Shown one piece after another: positions 43,606 to 55,773 of a DNA stretch of 64,000 nucleotides. Below the pieces are notes generated by a model. It was not told the origin of the DNA and did no database searches. It saw only the letters and a program-made list of their open reading frames with translations. The stretch is from Sophora flavescens (taxonomy: Eukaryota; Streptophyta; Magnoliopsida; Fabales; Fabaceae). The first letter of the stretch is position 1. The number at the start of each line of letters is the position of its first letter. The stretch lies in assembly GCA_030762895.1 (NCBI GenBank), contig CM061062.1:141095104-141159103 (forward strand), in the 5' to 3' direction. Both the position numbers and the translations under genes were made by a program.

Positions 43606-45188
43606 TGATGAGTGTGATTCCACCTCATCTTTGTCCATCATTTTGCATGCATTTTCATGTAGTTTAGGCATATTTTTATTAGATTTTAGGTTAATTTTCC
43701 TTTGGAACGGGTAAGGCGGTTTTCGTGTGTTGTTTTGCAGATATAAAGGGAAAATTGCTCAAGATCAACCATGATGAAGTTTGGATGAAGATGGAGCTTT
43801 AAAACTGAAGAAAATGAGCCAAACAGAGCCCATCACGGCCTAGCCGTGATGCCCATCACGGCCATGATCGAGCAAAACTGAAAAAGAAGAAAGGGTCAAG
43901 TCGAGTTCGTCACGGCCTGGCCGTGATAGCCATCACGGCCGTGACCCAAAACCACCACAAGTCAGAGCACATCACGGCCCAGCCGTGAAATTCTTCACGG
44001 GCCAAAACAGAGGCTCGCGTCGCGAGCAGTATATTCGCGTCGCGAATGACCGGATTTTGCACAACTTCCAGAAGCAGAGACCGTCACGGTCTGGCCGTGA
44101 GGGCCATCACGGCCGTGACGCGCATTACTTGGACCTGAAGAAACCGAAATAGATCAGATTTTGAGTTGGTTTGGGACTCTAACTTCCCCATTTCTATAAA
44201 TAAGGACCAAGGCATCAGATACAGAGATGGGATCATCCATAACAACTAGGACTCTAGGCTTAGATCTCTTCTTCTCCTCTTCTCTTCTCTTCTCTGATTT
44301 TGTATTTTCTACTATGTTGTCAACCCAGCTTGTCATCTCCATGGCAAGACTGGAGTAGTAGTTAGTTTCTAGGGACTAGGGCTCTGCCCGAGGTTTGTAA
44401 ATGATGTTGATTTGATGTAAAATCGTTGTTGATTTCGTTATTGTTTTAGATCTGAGTTCTAGTGTGTTAATCACTCATAAATTTCGGCAACCATTTATTT
44501 GTGTGACGTAGACGTTCTAAGGAGGAACCTAGCGGTGAAATTAGGATTTCTAGGGTATTCCACTCGTAAAGCCCGGCGGAAGTTGGTTTGTGAGATATGA
44601 ATGATCCAAGGAGGAACCTAGCGGTGAACTTAGGTTATTTGCATGACTGAGACATTTCAAGGAGGAACCTAGCGGTGAACTTGGGTGTCGGACCTATAGA
44701 AGTCAGACTTGGGACTGAAATCACGAGAGTTAGAAGCCATCCCTCGAGGAGCAACGAGTTGTCACGGAACGCAAAGGGTCCAATCTGGGATCGACTACCA
44801 CGAGAGTAGGGGTCGGGTCAATTGGGCACGGCTTTTGTAACCCGAGAGGGAGCTTAAGCTATTAGAGGATAAACTCGCCTTCAAGGCAATTTCGGTAATC
44901 AACAAAGGTAAATCAGATTAGCAACATAAACAACCTCAAAGGTAACCCAAATCCCTAGGAATCCATTTAAATCGAAAATCCCAAAAACATTTGTTTTCTG
45001 CTCATCTATCTTTTAATTTTCCAATTCAAACATTTTTTAAAACCATTTACAAAGTCCAGATCTAATCGATTCGAAAACCGATTGCGATTCGAGAACACAG
45101 TCTCTGTGGGTTCGATATCTTTTATTACTTGACGGCAGTCCGGTACACTTGCCGGAATCGCACGCGCGCGTTGACTTACGCGACATCA
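43606..45188 (+). repeat. 3' LTR of element N
   Basis: Near-identical to 37700-39283. TATAAATA at 44195-44202. The GGAGGAACCTAGCGGTGAA repeats are at about 44521, 44610 and 44661; the first reads GAAAT where the others read GAACT. Confidence 0.92.
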
Positions 45189-46908
45189 ATTAACAAGATC
45201 ATTAATGAAGTCTATGAACAAAACTCAACAAATCTAACCCACCTAGGGTTTCGTCCAACATAGAGATTTTTGAGTAAGATATTCATTTTAAGAAACTAAC
45301 ATGGATTAGAGTGTGTAGGCATACATGCCATATAGAATACATGATCATACATGACAACACATGAATAAAACTCTACCAAACCTACTTTGATAGATTCGGC
45401 CAAGGCTAGATTTTTAGGAAAGAAATTTTTGATTACATCATGCTCTTGGATTTAGATAATATGCATGATATCAAGAAGATAGAAAGTAGTTTCATCATCA
45501 TTAGATTTTTCTAGAATTTATTATGATTTTTCAAAGTTCTAGGGTTAGAAACTTTAAAGTGATGAACAACTATGATATAAGCCTTGAATCAAGAAACTTG
45601 CTAAAGAACATAGGTATGATTAAGAATGAAGATTAGGATTTGCCTCTTGAAAATCAATGACAATGGAAATCCAAGAAACTTGCCTCACAAATCTAACACT
45701 AGAAGACTTATAAACTTAGGGTTTTTGAACAAATGGCAAAAGAAACTAAATGAAAAGTGAGAGTATGGTATTTATAGGGATAGTGGCGCCATCTTAGGAA
45801 GACTCTAGATGATGATGAGCTGTCTTGATAAAGGATTCAAATGCAATTAAGTTCTAAGGACCAATTTGTAAAGATTCCAAAAGTTGAAGGACTAGGTTGC
45901 AAATTGTCAATAAAGTGTCATGACGATGATTTTGCCACATTTAATGCAAGCTTATCTTGACCAAAGTTGGTTGATTTTTGAGTCAAAGATATTTTAAGAC
46001 AATTCAAGAATGTTTGAGAAGAATCAAGAATGATATAGAATAATCAAGATTGATGAAGAAAATTATGGAACACTCTAGAAAAATCTTGATTCATTCAACA
46101 ACAAATGAGGCATCCATCAATCCTCATGGGCTTGCGCATGGGCTTGGTAAATTTGGGCTTGGATTCATTTTTTGTGGGGCCCACTTGAAGATTTAATCAT
46201 TAAGCTTAAGATAGGAAACAAGAACTAGAAAATAGGCTTTATGGAATTAACTCATGAACTAGAAAATTTTGGGCTTCTAAGCCACGACCATTTGAGATTG
46301 GAAACAATAATTCTAGCCCAATCCACTTAAAAAAACTTAAAAACCAATTTAGGGACAAAAGGGTAATTTACAGAAAGTTCAGGGGCTTAAACTTAAAATT
46401 CCTAAATTTTCACTTTAACCCTGAAAAACCTTCTAGACTTAAAAATATGATTCATTCCCTTGAATCATCTCAAAATCCTAAGATAAACCTGCTATCGGCT
46501 CTCAGAAATTCCAAAATCCCTTTCGTCGTCTACCCGATTACGCGTTCCACCCGTAATACGTAAATTATTTTATTTTTTTCTGGAAAAATTCTAAAAATAC
46601 AGAATTTTAGAAAATAAAATACTAAACTTAAGTCTTTCGTTCACGAATTAAAATTAGGTCTTTTGAGCAGTATTATTATACTGTCAATGGAATTCGCCGG
46701 CTGGGTTTCGCCTGACTTTCCAACCTAAATTTTAATCGTAGCTTCCTACGGTCAAGTAGGATTAAGTGATAAACTCCGTTTATTTAAAATAATTTTTCTA
46801 AAACTCAAATAAATTTATAAACATATTTACATGTATTACTGTTATTTAAAACAGTGAAATACAGGGTGTTACATTACTACCCCGCTAAAAAAAATTTCGT
46901 CCTCGAAA

Positions 46909-48372
46909 TTACGTACCTGTAAATAGATCAGGATACTGTAACTTCATTTTGTCTTCCACTTCCCACGTTGCTTCTCTAGTCACGTCATCCCAAATAACTT
47001 TGACCAACGAGATTTGTTTACCTCTGAGCTGTTTAGTCATCTTATCCGCGATTCGCACCGGTAAAGTCTCATAAGACATGTTTTCTTTTAGTTGTACTAG
47101 ATCAGGTTCAATTACGTGAGATGGATCAGGAATATACTTTCTCAATTGTGAAACATGAAAGACATCATGAAGATTGGATAGAAACGGTGGTAAAGAAATT
47201 TTATAAGCTACTGGACTTATCCGATGAAGAATTTGATATGGTCCAATAAATTTAGGAGTGAGTTTCCTGGATTTAATTACCCTACCAACCCCAGTCGTTG
47301 GCGTGACTCTCAGAAACACATGCTCACCTTCCTCAAACTCAAGAGGTTGTCGTCTCTTATCAGCATAACTTTTCTGTCGACTCTGAGTTGTCCGCATTTT
47401 CTCTTGAATCATTTTCACCTTTTCCGTCGTTTGTTGCACAATATCTGGTCCAACCATGAAACTCGCACCATCCTGGTACCAACATAAAGGCGTTCTGCAT
47501 CGTCGACCATACAACGCTTCATAGGGTGCCATTCCTATGCTCGAGTGAAAACTGTTATTGTAAGTGAATTCTATCAATGATAGATATTCATCCCAGCTTC
47601 CAGCATTTTCCAGCACACAGGCTCTCAATAAATCTTCAAGAGACTGAATAGTCCTCTCCGATTGTCCATCCGTTTGAGGATGATACGCATAACTCAATCT
47701 AAGTTTCGTTCCCAATGACTCTTGCAGACTTAGCCAAAATCTTGATGTAAATCTCGGATCACGATCTGAAACAATACTCAAAGGTATTCCATGTAATCTA
47801 ACAATTTCATCGATGTACAACTGGGTTAATCTTTCCAATGAGTATTTCACATTAACTGGTAAAAAGTGGGCTGACTTTGTCAATCGATCGACTATTACCC
47901 ATATGGACTCATACCCTTTCCGAGTCTTTGGCAAACCTGACACAAAATCCATCGCAATACCATCCCATTTCCATTCTGGAATGTCTAAAGATTGTAGCAT
48001 TCCTGCTGGTCTTTGATGTTCTACCTTAACCTTTTGGCAAGTTAAACACGCAGCTACAAATTCCATTACATCTTTCTTCATACCATGCCACCAATACAAT
48101 TTGTTTAAATCCTGATACATCTTAGTAGCTCCGGGATGCAAACTCAACTTACTCCTATGAGCTTCTTCAAGAATCAACTTCCTCATTTCAATATCATTTG
48201 GTACACAAATCCTTTCACCAAACCTTAAGATTCCATCATCTCCTTCTTTAAATTCCGACACAACCCCCTGTCGCACTAATTCTCTTTCTCTTTGTAGGTA
48301 CTGATCACTTTCTTGTTTCTTCTTAATTTGCTCCATTAGTCCACTTGAAATAGTAATCATACCCAAACACAA
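46909..48372 (-). pseudogene. Integrase and chromodomain of element B
   Basis: Open over 487 codons. From right: end of the RNase H linker, zinc region (H in HPGATKMYQDL, then CLTCQKVKVEHQ), catalytic Asp in WDGIAMDFV and VSDRDPRFTS, Glu in HPQTDGQSERT, a C-terminal domain (KFIGPYQIL, HDVFHVSQLRKY) and a chromodomain-like tail (RIADKMTKQLRGKQISLVKV, ATWEVEDKMKLQYPDLF). All catalytic residues are present. The TGA just upstream (FP-stop-KLC) looks like CGA to TGA. This is the best preserved enzyme region in the window. Frame is shared with RT to 49989. Confidence 0.9.
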
Positions 48373-48375
48373 TTT

Positions 48376-50007
48376 TCATGGAAATGTCTTAATCGTCAAT
48401 CGCATATCTCGGAATTGTTCTAACAACTGTTGCTCTTTAACCATCATTGCCGATATATGCATTGATTTCCTACTCAAAGCGTCTGCTACAACATTCGCTT
48501 TTCCAGGATGATACTGTAGTTGGAAATCGTAATCCTTTAGAAATTACAACCAACGCCTCTGTCTCATGTTCAGCTCCTTCTGATCAAACAGGTATTTCAA
48601 ACTTTTATGGTCACTGAAAACATTAAAAGTCTCTCCATACAAATAATGTCTCCAGATTTTTAAAGCGAATACCACTGCTGCTAGCACCAAATCATGTGTA
48701 GGATAATTCCTTTCATGAATCTTCAATTGCCTTGAAGAATATGCCACGACTTTCCAGTTTTGCATCAATACACATCCTAATCCTTGATGTGAAGCATCAC
48801 AATAAACTTCAAAAAGCTCATGAGGATCAGGTAGTATCAATACCGGTGAAGTAGTCAACCTTCGCTTTAACTCTTGAAAACTTTCTTCACAGGCTTCAGT
48901 CCATACAAACACTTTCTCCTTTCGAGTTAATTGGGTAAGAGGTCCTACTATTTTAGAAAATCCCTCAATGAATCTCCTATAGTATCCCGCTAAACCCACA
49001 AAACTACGTATCTCAGTCACCGTCTTAGGCCTTTCTCACTGAAAAACAGTCTCAACTTTCGACGGATCAACATCAATTCCTTCACTCGAAACTATGTGTC
49101 CTTAGAATTGAACTTGGTCTAACCAAAATTCACACTTTTCAGGTTTCGCATAAAGTTGTTTCTCCTTTAAAATTTGGAGAACCACACTGAGATGTTCAGC
49201 GTGTTTTTCTTTACTGGGAGAATAGATTAGAATATTGTCGATGAAAACAACGACAAACTGATCTAAATAAGGACGAAAAATCCTATTCATATAATCCATG
49301 AATATCGCTGGAGCATTCGTAACTCCAAACGGCATCACAAGATACTCGTAATGTCCGTAACGTGTCCTAAATGCAGTTTTAAGAACATCCTCCGCCTTCA
49401 CGCGAATCTGATGATAACCCGAACGTAAGTCTATCTTTGAGAAAACAGCTGCTCCACGTAACTGATCCATTAAATCATCTATCCTTGGAAGTGGATACTT
49501 ATTCTTAATCGTCACCTTATTCAACTGACGAAAATCTACGCATAACCGAGAAGTTTCGTCTTTCTTCTTCACTAATAAAACTGGAGCTCCCCAAGGCGAT
49601 ACACTGGGTCTAATGAATTCCTTCCGCATCAGTTCCACTAATTGTCCTTTTAATTCCTCAAGCTCTGATGGAGACATTCGGTATGGTGCTATGGATATTG
49701 GTCCAGTGCCTGGAACCAGATCAATCACGAACTCAATCTCTCGAACAGGTGGTAATCCAGGTACATCTTCAGGAAAAACTTCCAGAAACTCATTGACAAC
49801 GGCTATACACTGGAAGTCTAACTCACTCTTAACGTCTAAGGAAAATAATAGCATGTATCCTTGCGCTCCCTCTTTTAAAGAAGATTTTACTTGATTAGCA
49901 GTTAACAATCCAGAAATCTCATCCGTAGGAAAAACTAGGGTTTTACGAGCACAGTCAATCAAGATATGGTTAGAAGACAACCAATACATGCCTAAAATTA
50001 CATCTAA
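48376..50007 (-). pseudogene. RT and RNase H of element B
   Basis: Same frame as integrase, with stops at about 48541, 49033, 49099 and 50005. RT blocks: KKDETSRLCVDFRQLNKVTI, KIDLRSGYHQIRV, VMPFGVTNAP. The catalytic motif reads FIDNIL at about 49225, so the second Asp of the usual D-D pair is Asn (GAT to AAT), which should abolish RT. RNase H: YCDASHQGLGCVLM, YSSRQLKIHERNYPTHDLVL, VFSDHKSLKYLF. Confidence 0.88.
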
Positions 50008-50300
50008 CTATATTAAAGGCAAATAGATCAGGTTAAACAGAAAATGTTTATCCTGAATAATGATAGGACAATTCACGCAAACAGAAGTGACTACCATTGG
50101 CTTAGCAGTAGGAGTTGAAACAATAAGATCACACAACAAGGAAGAAACAAGCAATTTCAGCAGTTTCACACAATCCATCGAGATAAAAGAATGCGTTGCA
50201 CCTGAATCAAATAGTACAGTTAAAAGATTACCGTTTATGTCATACTTACCCTGTACGAGATCGTCAGAATTTGAAACTTCAGTCCCACTCATTGTATAAA
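50008..50300 (-). pseudogene. Aspartic protease of element B
   Basis: LFDSGATHSFISMD at about 50220-50180 is the active site. The second block is interrupted by an extra stretch of about 30 bases ending in a stop at 50005 (after LIYLPLI), after which LDVILGMYWL resumes with Asp changed to Tyr. Confidence 0.8.
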
Positions 50301-51288
50301 CTCTCCCTCTGGCTGTCGGTTTATTTGCTCCAAGATAGTCGACTCCCTCTTTGGTACCTTGCAATCCTTCGCCATGTGTCCCAATTGATTACAATTATAA
50401 CATTTTACTTCCCTCCTAGGGAAAACATTTGACATGTGACCGGGATCTCCGCAGTTATAACATCTCCTAATTTGACCTTGATTCTGATTTCTTTGACCTC
50501 CATTCCCTGACGCTATAAAATTCGAATGGTTTTGTTGTCGATTCTGATTATTCCCTTGTGGACGGAAATAAGGCTTCCTCTGATTCTGTTTTCCTCTCCA
50601 ACTCTGATTCTGGTTCTTAAATTGAGAAGGTCCACCAGCACTCCCTCTGTTATCCTTTCCTTTCCTCATTTGCTCAATCTTTCGACTGATTTCCACTAGA
50701 GCTTGGAAATTACGAAGTTGCAAGGGTAAAACGGACTCCTTAATCTTAAATCGCAGTCCTGCTTGAAATCGTTCACACTTCCAACTTTCATTCGGTTGAG
50801 CTTGAAAGAAACAGAAGTATTTAGCCAGCGATTCAAACTTCGCCGCATACTCTCCTACCGATAACTCTCTCTGATGTAGCCAGTAATGTCTTGATGCTCA
50901 GCCTCCAACAGTAGTCTAGCACCTTTCCACCAATACTCCGCATCTCCCACCAGTAGAAAAGCAGCATAAGTAACCCGAACATCCGCCAGCGTAGCAACCA
51001 ACTCGAAGATTTTCTCCAACTCCTGGATCCACAGATCAGCCTTCTCTGGATCAGCATCCAGATCAAACTGTGAAGGATTTTGACTTCGAAACGCAATCAA
51101 AGCCTTGCCTTCCGCAGCTTGCAGATTCTGGACATTCATCGCTGCAGTTTGATTTGCAATTGCCGCTGCCATATTCTCCATTGGCTGAGCCGCATAGTCC
51201 ACTCCTCCTTCATATTACGACGACCTCCTACACGACCCCCTCTACGGCCTCGTCCACGACCACGTCCACGTCCAGCTTTTGGTTCCAT
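50289..51288 (-). pseudogene. Gag of element B
   Basis: ATG at 51288 (MEPKAG then alternating Arg/Gly) is followed by a one-base slip near 51220, the Gag core in the next frame (51202-50855: ALIAFRSQNPSQFDLDADPE, YAAFLLVGDAEYWWKGARLL), a deletion/frameshift near 50870 (KYFPQ block missing) and the rest in a third frame (50850-50289: EYAAKFESLAKYFCFF, LRNFQALVEISRKIEQMRKG). Two zinc knuckles: CYNCGDPGHMSNVF (last Cys lost) and CYNCNQLGHMAKDC (intact). Confidence 0.82.
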
Positions 51289-51456
51289 AACTGACCTACA
51301 ATTCAAAATCAGTTAAACCAAAACCAGAAACTGAAACGCAAACTTACTCACTACCACACATTACTTCTAATGAGTAATTAAAACAAGTCTAAGTCAGAGA
51401 TCACACAATAAAGACATAACAGACCAATTTCCCGACATTCCCGAAAGACTCGACCA

Positions 51457-51468
51457 GCTCTGATACCA
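51457..51468 (-). other. Primer binding site of element B (tRNA-iMet)
   Basis: Reverse strand TGGTATCAGAGC, four bases from the LTR end at 51473. The following leader shares GAAAGACTCGACC with A and D. Confidence 0.88.
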
Positions 51469-51913
51469 CAAATGCGACACCCTAATCTAGGGTCATCACA
51501 CTACTACCTAAGAACGGAAATTAAATTATTAACACTGGTTACTTTCGGAAAATATACTTATAAGAGACTTTTTCTTTACAAAAATAGTGCTGAATTTTTT
51601 TTCTAACATAATACCATTGCAAACATACACTATATATATATATATATATATACATCACCTTTTTACATACATGAAACCTATAATAGGAGATAACAAAAGA
51701 GCCCTCATGAGTATAGGCTATTCTCCATCAAACTAAGCAAAGAAAATAAAGAGATATATACACATCAGCAACAAGTAGTTCAGAACCACATTCAAAAACT
51801 TATGGCTTTCTGAAGCCAGATCAAAACTGTCAAGACTCATTACCCCAAAAACTCTACCTAAAGTTGGTCAAGCTACTAAAAACCATTGGGAAGATCATGA
51901 TGATCAATCCCGC

Positions 51914-52357
51914 CTACAACAGACGAATTGAAGATGATGTCTCTGCTACAACTGCGTCATATGAAGAATCTTCATCATCAACCGCAGGAGGTTGAAACTC
52001 AGGACCGTCCTCAATGTATTCCTCCGGATCTTCCTCTCCCTCATTTAACTCCACTTCAACAGGAGGTTCCGTAGGTCCTAATATCTGAAGAGGATGTGGT
52101 TGAGGCGGATCCATCAATCCGTGCTCTTCCAAGTACTGTAGGTAAAGCGAAACTGGAGGTAGAGATACCTCGACCGTCTCCACTACGTGAATTCTATATT
52201 GCGGTCCTTCCTCTACTGTACCGATCACCTCTCTACTCGGACCATGGTAGGTGGCGCTGAGTGCCCCAAGGTTAATCTCCCAGGCACCACCATATTGTGC
52301 ACGATCAAAAGTGATCGTTCGGACCCTCGATTTCACCAATGGTATATCCGGGTTCAT
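51914..52357 (-). CDS. LTR-borne acidic protein ORF, inner copy in 5' LTR of B
   Basis: Best preserved copy, 147 codons from ATG 52357. Preceded on the minus strand by CTCTTACACATTCAG, a good pyrimidine-AG acceptor, directly abutting ATG. Blocks: MNPDIPLVKSRVRTITFD, YGGAWEINLGALSATYHG, HVVETVEVSLPPVSLYLQYL, LMDPPQPHPLQILGPTEPP, then an acidic tail (EDPEEYIEDGPEFQPP, DDEDSS). A two-base loss near 51929 replaces the usual C-terminus (DHHDLPNGF) with IRLL. No signal peptide or membrane segment. Function unknown; the acidic tail is compatible with a nuclear or chromatin-binding protein, but that is guesswork. Confidence 0.72.
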   Translation of the reverse strand: MNPDIPLVKSRVRTITFDRAQYGGAWEINLGALSATYHGPSREVIGTVEEGPQYRIHVVETVEVSLPPVSLYLQYLEEHGLMDPPQPHPLQILGPTEPPVEVELNEGEEDPEEYIEDGPEFQPPAVDDEDSSYDAVVAETSSSIRLL

Positions 52358-52690
52358 CTGAATGTGTAAGAGTGAGAAACCAATACATGGATCTTACTCA
52401 ATAACTACATACTAGCCACCATATAACACATCAACATTTACCAAGTACAAACATTTATAAACAAATAGTTTATCAGTGGGTTCAACACCCCAAACATCAT
52501 CCATAAAAATTATGAATGACACTTCATATTCATCATCTAAATTCGTCCTAATCTCATGAGATATCCCAACATATAATGAGTTGATCAGACTCCAGAGCAA
52601 CACTGGCTAAATAGGCACACTGCCACTAGGCACACAAAGTGTGACTAATCTTGGCACACTACCACTAGGTGACTAAAGCTGGTCAAGCTA

Positions 52691-53171
52691 CTAAAAACCA
52701 TTGGGAAGATCATGATGATCAATCCCGCCTACAACAGACGAATCTGAAGATGATGTCTCTGCTACAACTGCGTCATATGAAGAATCTTCATCATCAACCG
52801 CAGGAGGTTGAAACTCAGGATCATCCCCAATGTATTCCTCCGGATCTTCCTCTCCCTCATTTAACTCCACTTCAACAGGAGGTTCTGTAGGTCCTAATAT
52901 CTGAAGAGGATGTGGTTGAGGCGGATCCATCAATCCTTGCTCTTCCAAGTACTGTAGGTAAAGCGAAACTGGAGGTAGAGATACCTCGACCGTCTCCACT
53001 ACGTGAATTCTCTGTTGCGGTCCTTCCTCTTCTGTACCGATCACCTCTCTACTCGGTCCATGGTAGGTGGCGCTGAGTGCCCCAAGGTTAATCTCCCAGG
53101 CACCACCATATTGCGCACGATCAAAAGTGATCGTTCGGACCCTCGATTTCACCAATGGTATCCGGGTTCAT
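52691..53171 (-). pseudogene. LTR-borne acidic protein ORF, outer copy in 5' LTR of B
   Basis: Second unit of the duplication and the first met by a transcript from the TATA box at 55773. ATG at 53171 follows TTACACATTCAG. A two-base deletion after codon 4 shifts the frame; from 53155 on the protein is intact through the normal C-terminus (SSVVGGIDHHDLPNGF). Confidence 0.72.
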
Positions 53172-55765
53172 CTGAATGTGTAAGAGTGAGAAACCAATAC
53201 ATGGATCTTACTCAATAACTACATACTAGCCACCATATAACACATCAACATTTACCAAGTACAAACATTTATAAACAAACAGTTTATCAGTGGGTTCAAC
53301 ACCCCAAACATCATCCATAAAAATTATGAATGACACTTCATATTCATCATCTAAATTCGTCCTAATCTTATGAGATATCCCAACATATAATGAGTTGATC
53401 AGACTCCAGAGCAACACTGGCTAAATAGGCACACTGCCACTAGGCACACAAAGTGTGACTAATCTTGGCACACTGCCAATAGGTGCGCAACCTCTTCCCA
53501 TCCACACATGGCACACAAGGTGTGGCTACTCTAGGCACACTGCCAAACACATTGCTAATGTCCACAATCAGGGCACCAATAGCAAGTAAGATGGGATCTC
53601 CATGTCCTCCCTAGGCACATGAGAAAATGCATGTCGGAATTACCTTTCGCCGCTGGTAATTGATGCATCAAACCTCAAACTGCAGGCACGTCTGCCAAAT
53701 GCATGTAAAACACTTTTGTTTTGTTCTTTTCTTTGTGTTCAATCTTTTTTTGCGAAGCTCAAAATGACTTACAACTCACATAGTTTTAAAACACTGTTAA
53801 AACTTTTATCACAACACAGGACCTCACTGTCCGAGTGCTCAATCACGACACCTCTCGACCGGTGCACCAGTCTTAGGTTCGTGGTACTAGAAAACATCTT
53901 CAATGTTTCAACACGGTATACCTCATGTATACGGTATAGGCCCTCAAAGTCCAAATGACTGAGTCCATCACAACACAGAACCTTAGTACACCGATGTCTC
54001 GGTTACTAAGTTCCACACCACTTTCAATACTGTTGAATCAACTTTTGATTTTCAGAAATTCTTTTTCCAAGGTAGAAATTCATTATAAATCCTTAAATAA
54101 TAAAACTTAGTTTTTCACAAACCAATGAGTCACTTGAGATTTACTTTCTTCAAAATATGCATTACCGTTTCAAAAATACTTGCCGTCTATATTTTTTCCA
54201 AATTTGCCGTCAAATATTATTTTTAAGGTATTTTTTAAGCCAAAAACTTAACTTTTTCCACTTAATTAATTTTATAAAATCATGATTAACTTATTTTCAC
54301 CAATTAATTTATAAAAGAATATTTTGTAATATTCCGGGTTTTCTTACGTAAAATTTAGTAGTGAGAAAATATTTTCACGATTTCGTGCTCGTTGTGACTC
54401 ATAATTCACTTTTCCAGAAATAAATTATTAAAATAATAATTTTTTTTCAAAACTCCTTATTTTCCTCAAAATAAAATTCCTTTAATATTATATATCAACA
54501 TTTTACCGTTAAAATATTGAATATAATTTGCGAAGCTTCTTAAAGCTTTTATCCGATTTGCTTAATTGTGCACTGACCACTGTCAGGCTTCTCACACATC
54601 AACCAACAGTTATATCCCAGATATTTCCCAGGCAGATCATGCATCATAGTAGCATAATATAATTGCAGATAAACAATTAGCGCAATTAAAACCACACAGA
54701 TACAAATAACACAACAATAAACAACATAAATAAATACTAACAAACACATAATTACAAACAACCACGGGATAGCATATAGCCAATGAATAAATCCTCCGGT
54801 GTTCCCCTCTTACCTCTTGAAGACTTTTTGGTGAACTTACAGATTCCTTCGGAATTTCGGTTCCCTCGTAAACGTCGTACTCAACTAACCTTCAACCATT
54901 ACAACCAAATAGTTACAAATCAAGAAACTAAAACATTCTAAACCCTAATACATAGTCACGGCCTCTAGGGTTTTTGAATGACTAAAATTTCTAATCATGA
55001 TTAAGTCATGGATTAATGATCCTTGATTAACCTAAATCATAGATTAGTGACTAAATAACTAAGTTTCAAACTCAAAACTTCCTAACTCTTTTATACATGG
55101 ATTCGGCCTCAATAGGTTCATAGGGCTAGGGTTCTTAGTTTAATAAACCAACTTGGATTTAGTAAGCATACATACGAATAGCTTGATTAACAAGATCATT
55201 AATGAGGTCTATGAACAAAACTCAACAAATCTAACCCACCTAGGGTTTCGACCAACATAGAGATTTTTGAGTAAGATATTCATTTTGAGAAACTAACATG
55301 GATTAGAGTGTGTAGACATACATGCCATATAGAATACATGATCATACATGACAACACATGAATAAAAATCTACCAAACCTACTTTGATAGATTCGGCCAA
55401 GGCTAGATTTTTAGGAAAGAAATTTTTGATTACATCATGCTCTTGGATTTAGATAATATGCATGATATCAAGAAGATAGAAAGCAGTTTCATCATCGTTA
55501 GATTTTTCTAGAATTTATTATGAATTTTCAAAGTTCTAGGGTTAGAAACTTTAAAGTGATGAACAACTATGATATAAGCCTTGAATCAAGAAACTTGATA
55601 AAGAACATAGGTATGATTAAGAATGAAGATTAGGATTTACCTCTTTAAAATCAATGACAAAGGAAATCCAAGAAACTTGCTTCACAAATCTAACACTAGA
55701 AGACTTATAAACTTAGGGTTTTTGAACAAATGGCAAAAGAAACTAAATGAAAAGTGAGAGTATGG

Positions 55766-55773
55766 TATTTATA
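55766..55773 (-). promoter_or_regulatory. TATA box of element B 5' LTR
   Basis: Reverse strand TATAAATA in CCCTATAAATACC. The same sequence is in the 3' LTR (45771-45778). The likely start is about 30 bp downstream, near 55735. Confidence 0.65.

Larger units (their letters stand above)
37700..45188 (+). mobile_element. Element N: non-autonomous Athila-like gag-protease element
   Basis: Ends TGATGAGTGTG and GCGACATCA, flanked by ATTAA on both sides (37695-37699 and 45189-45193). The two LTRs (37700-39283 and 43606-45188) differ at roughly 20 positions by eye, so insertion is recent and later than B. Internal DNA encodes only Gag and protease; RT, RNase H and integrase are absent, replaced by 1.8 kb of non-coding DNA. 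This matches the TR-GAG type of dependent elements. It would rely on enzymes of an autonomous Athila-like partner. Confidence 0.92.
34755..46873 (-). repeat. 3' LTR of element B (interrupted by N)
   Basis: Two halves, 34755-37699 and 45194-46873, give about 4.6 kb when N and one ATTAA are removed. TATAAATA (minus) is at 45778-45771. The candidate splice donor seen in the right LTR is changed to GC here. The LTR-borne ORF is single-copy. The polypurine tract (reverse strand GCGGGGTAG) is at about 46877-46886. Confidence 0.9.
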
